DNA of 5,895 nucleotides. Source: an uncultured Saprospiraceae bacterium (GTDB taxonomy: Bacteria > Bacteroidota > Bacteroidia > Chitinophagales > Saprospiraceae). Location of the stretch: assembly GCA_937967535.1 (NCBI GenBank), contig CALCMV010000231.1, positions 1 to 5,895 of the forward strand, written 5' to 3'. The number at the start of each line of letters is the position of its first letter. Positions within the stretch are counted from its first letter, which is position 1. The notes under the pieces are model-generated. The model was not told the origin of the DNA and made no database searches. It was given only the letters and a program-made list of their open reading frames with translations. Positions 5,805-5,895 of this stretch are shown here, piece by piece. The position numbers and the translations under genes were made by a program.

Positions 5805-5895
5805 ATGAAAGTTAGCAAAGATAATTACAATAGGCTATTGCCAAGTTTACGTACAGCGTGTTCGTTATTAAAAGGTAGCCATCGTCGGCAATTTT
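5805..5895 (+). CDS. N-terminal fragment of a probable transposase
   Basis: The ATG at 5805 opens 30 codons to the window edge: MKVSKDNYNRLLPSLRTACS then LLKGSHRRQF. Two earlier ATGs (5789, 5798) share a frame that stops within 30 bases, so 5805 is the best start. The pattern 'L-L-K-G-S-x-R-R-x-F' in a short helical N-terminus resembles what I recall from DDE transposases with an N-terminal helix-turn-helix (ISAzo13-like and similar), but the family call is weak on 30 residues. No Shine-Dalgarno site is seen. It begins 47 bp inside the IS edge, a typical distance. Confidence 0.5.
   Translation, partial: MKVSKDNYNRLLPSLRTACSLLKGSHRRQF

Larger units (their letters stand above)
5758..5895 (+). 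mobile_element. Left end of an insertion sequence (partial)
   Basis: It begins with the terminal repeat and contains the first codons of an ORF reading out of the window. It has the same orientation as the IS end at 1-138, so the two-gene cassette lies between two directly oriented copies, or between the two ends of one copy if the molecule is circular. Exactly 138 bases of IS are visible on each side. Confidence 0.7.

Noticed and set aside
1..5895. CRISPR array, tRNA or rRNA gene, phage or plasmid replication gene
   Set aside because: I found no regularly spaced repeats, cloverleaf or replication-protein motifs; the CHAT protein is therefore not assigned to a CRISPR-linked system.

Overview
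The window looks like Bacteroidota (CFB-group) chromosomal or element DNA. The reasons are: both long proteins start with Sec signal peptides ending in '...YAQ' and '...FAQ'; there are no clear Shine-Dalgarno sites; a PKD plus DUF11-like surface protein is present; and a large secreted TPR-CHAT protein is present, a type common in Saprospira/Lewinella- or Cytophaga-like lineages. The genus cannot be fixed from the sequence.

Layout. Bases 1-138 appear to be the right end of an insertion sequence (C-terminal 38 codons of an ORF plus a terminal inverted repeat). Bases 139-612 hold protein-like but broken coding remnants, followed by a terminator hairpin (633-663) and a second hairpin (674-713). 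Bases 714-875 are an AT-rich non-coding leader. The core is a two-gene cassette on the + strand. Gene A (876-2855) is a 659-aa exported protein with PKD, DUF11-like and predicted outer-membrane beta-barrel regions. Gene B (2913-5705) is a 930-aa protein with a signal peptide, TPRs, a CHAT caspase-like peptidase domain and a C-terminal membrane anchor. Bases 5758-5895 appear to be the left end of an IS in the same orientation: a perfect 22-bp inverted copy of the repeat at 117-138, then the first 30 codons of an ORF.

How the parts may work together. Gene A is predicted to sit in or on the outer membrane. Gene B is predicted to be tethered to the inner membrane with its TPR and protease domains in the periplasm. 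A strong terminator-like hairpin fills the 57-bp gap between them, and its U-tract touches the ATG of gene B, so B expression may depend on readthrough or be attenuated. The pair could be an envelope sensor/protease module, but that is inference: no substrate or effector gene is visible. There is no CRISPR array, tRNA or rRNA. The whole cassette lies between two inward-facing IS ends, and both window ends lie exactly the same distance inside the IS, which suggests a contig broken at a multi-copy repeat.
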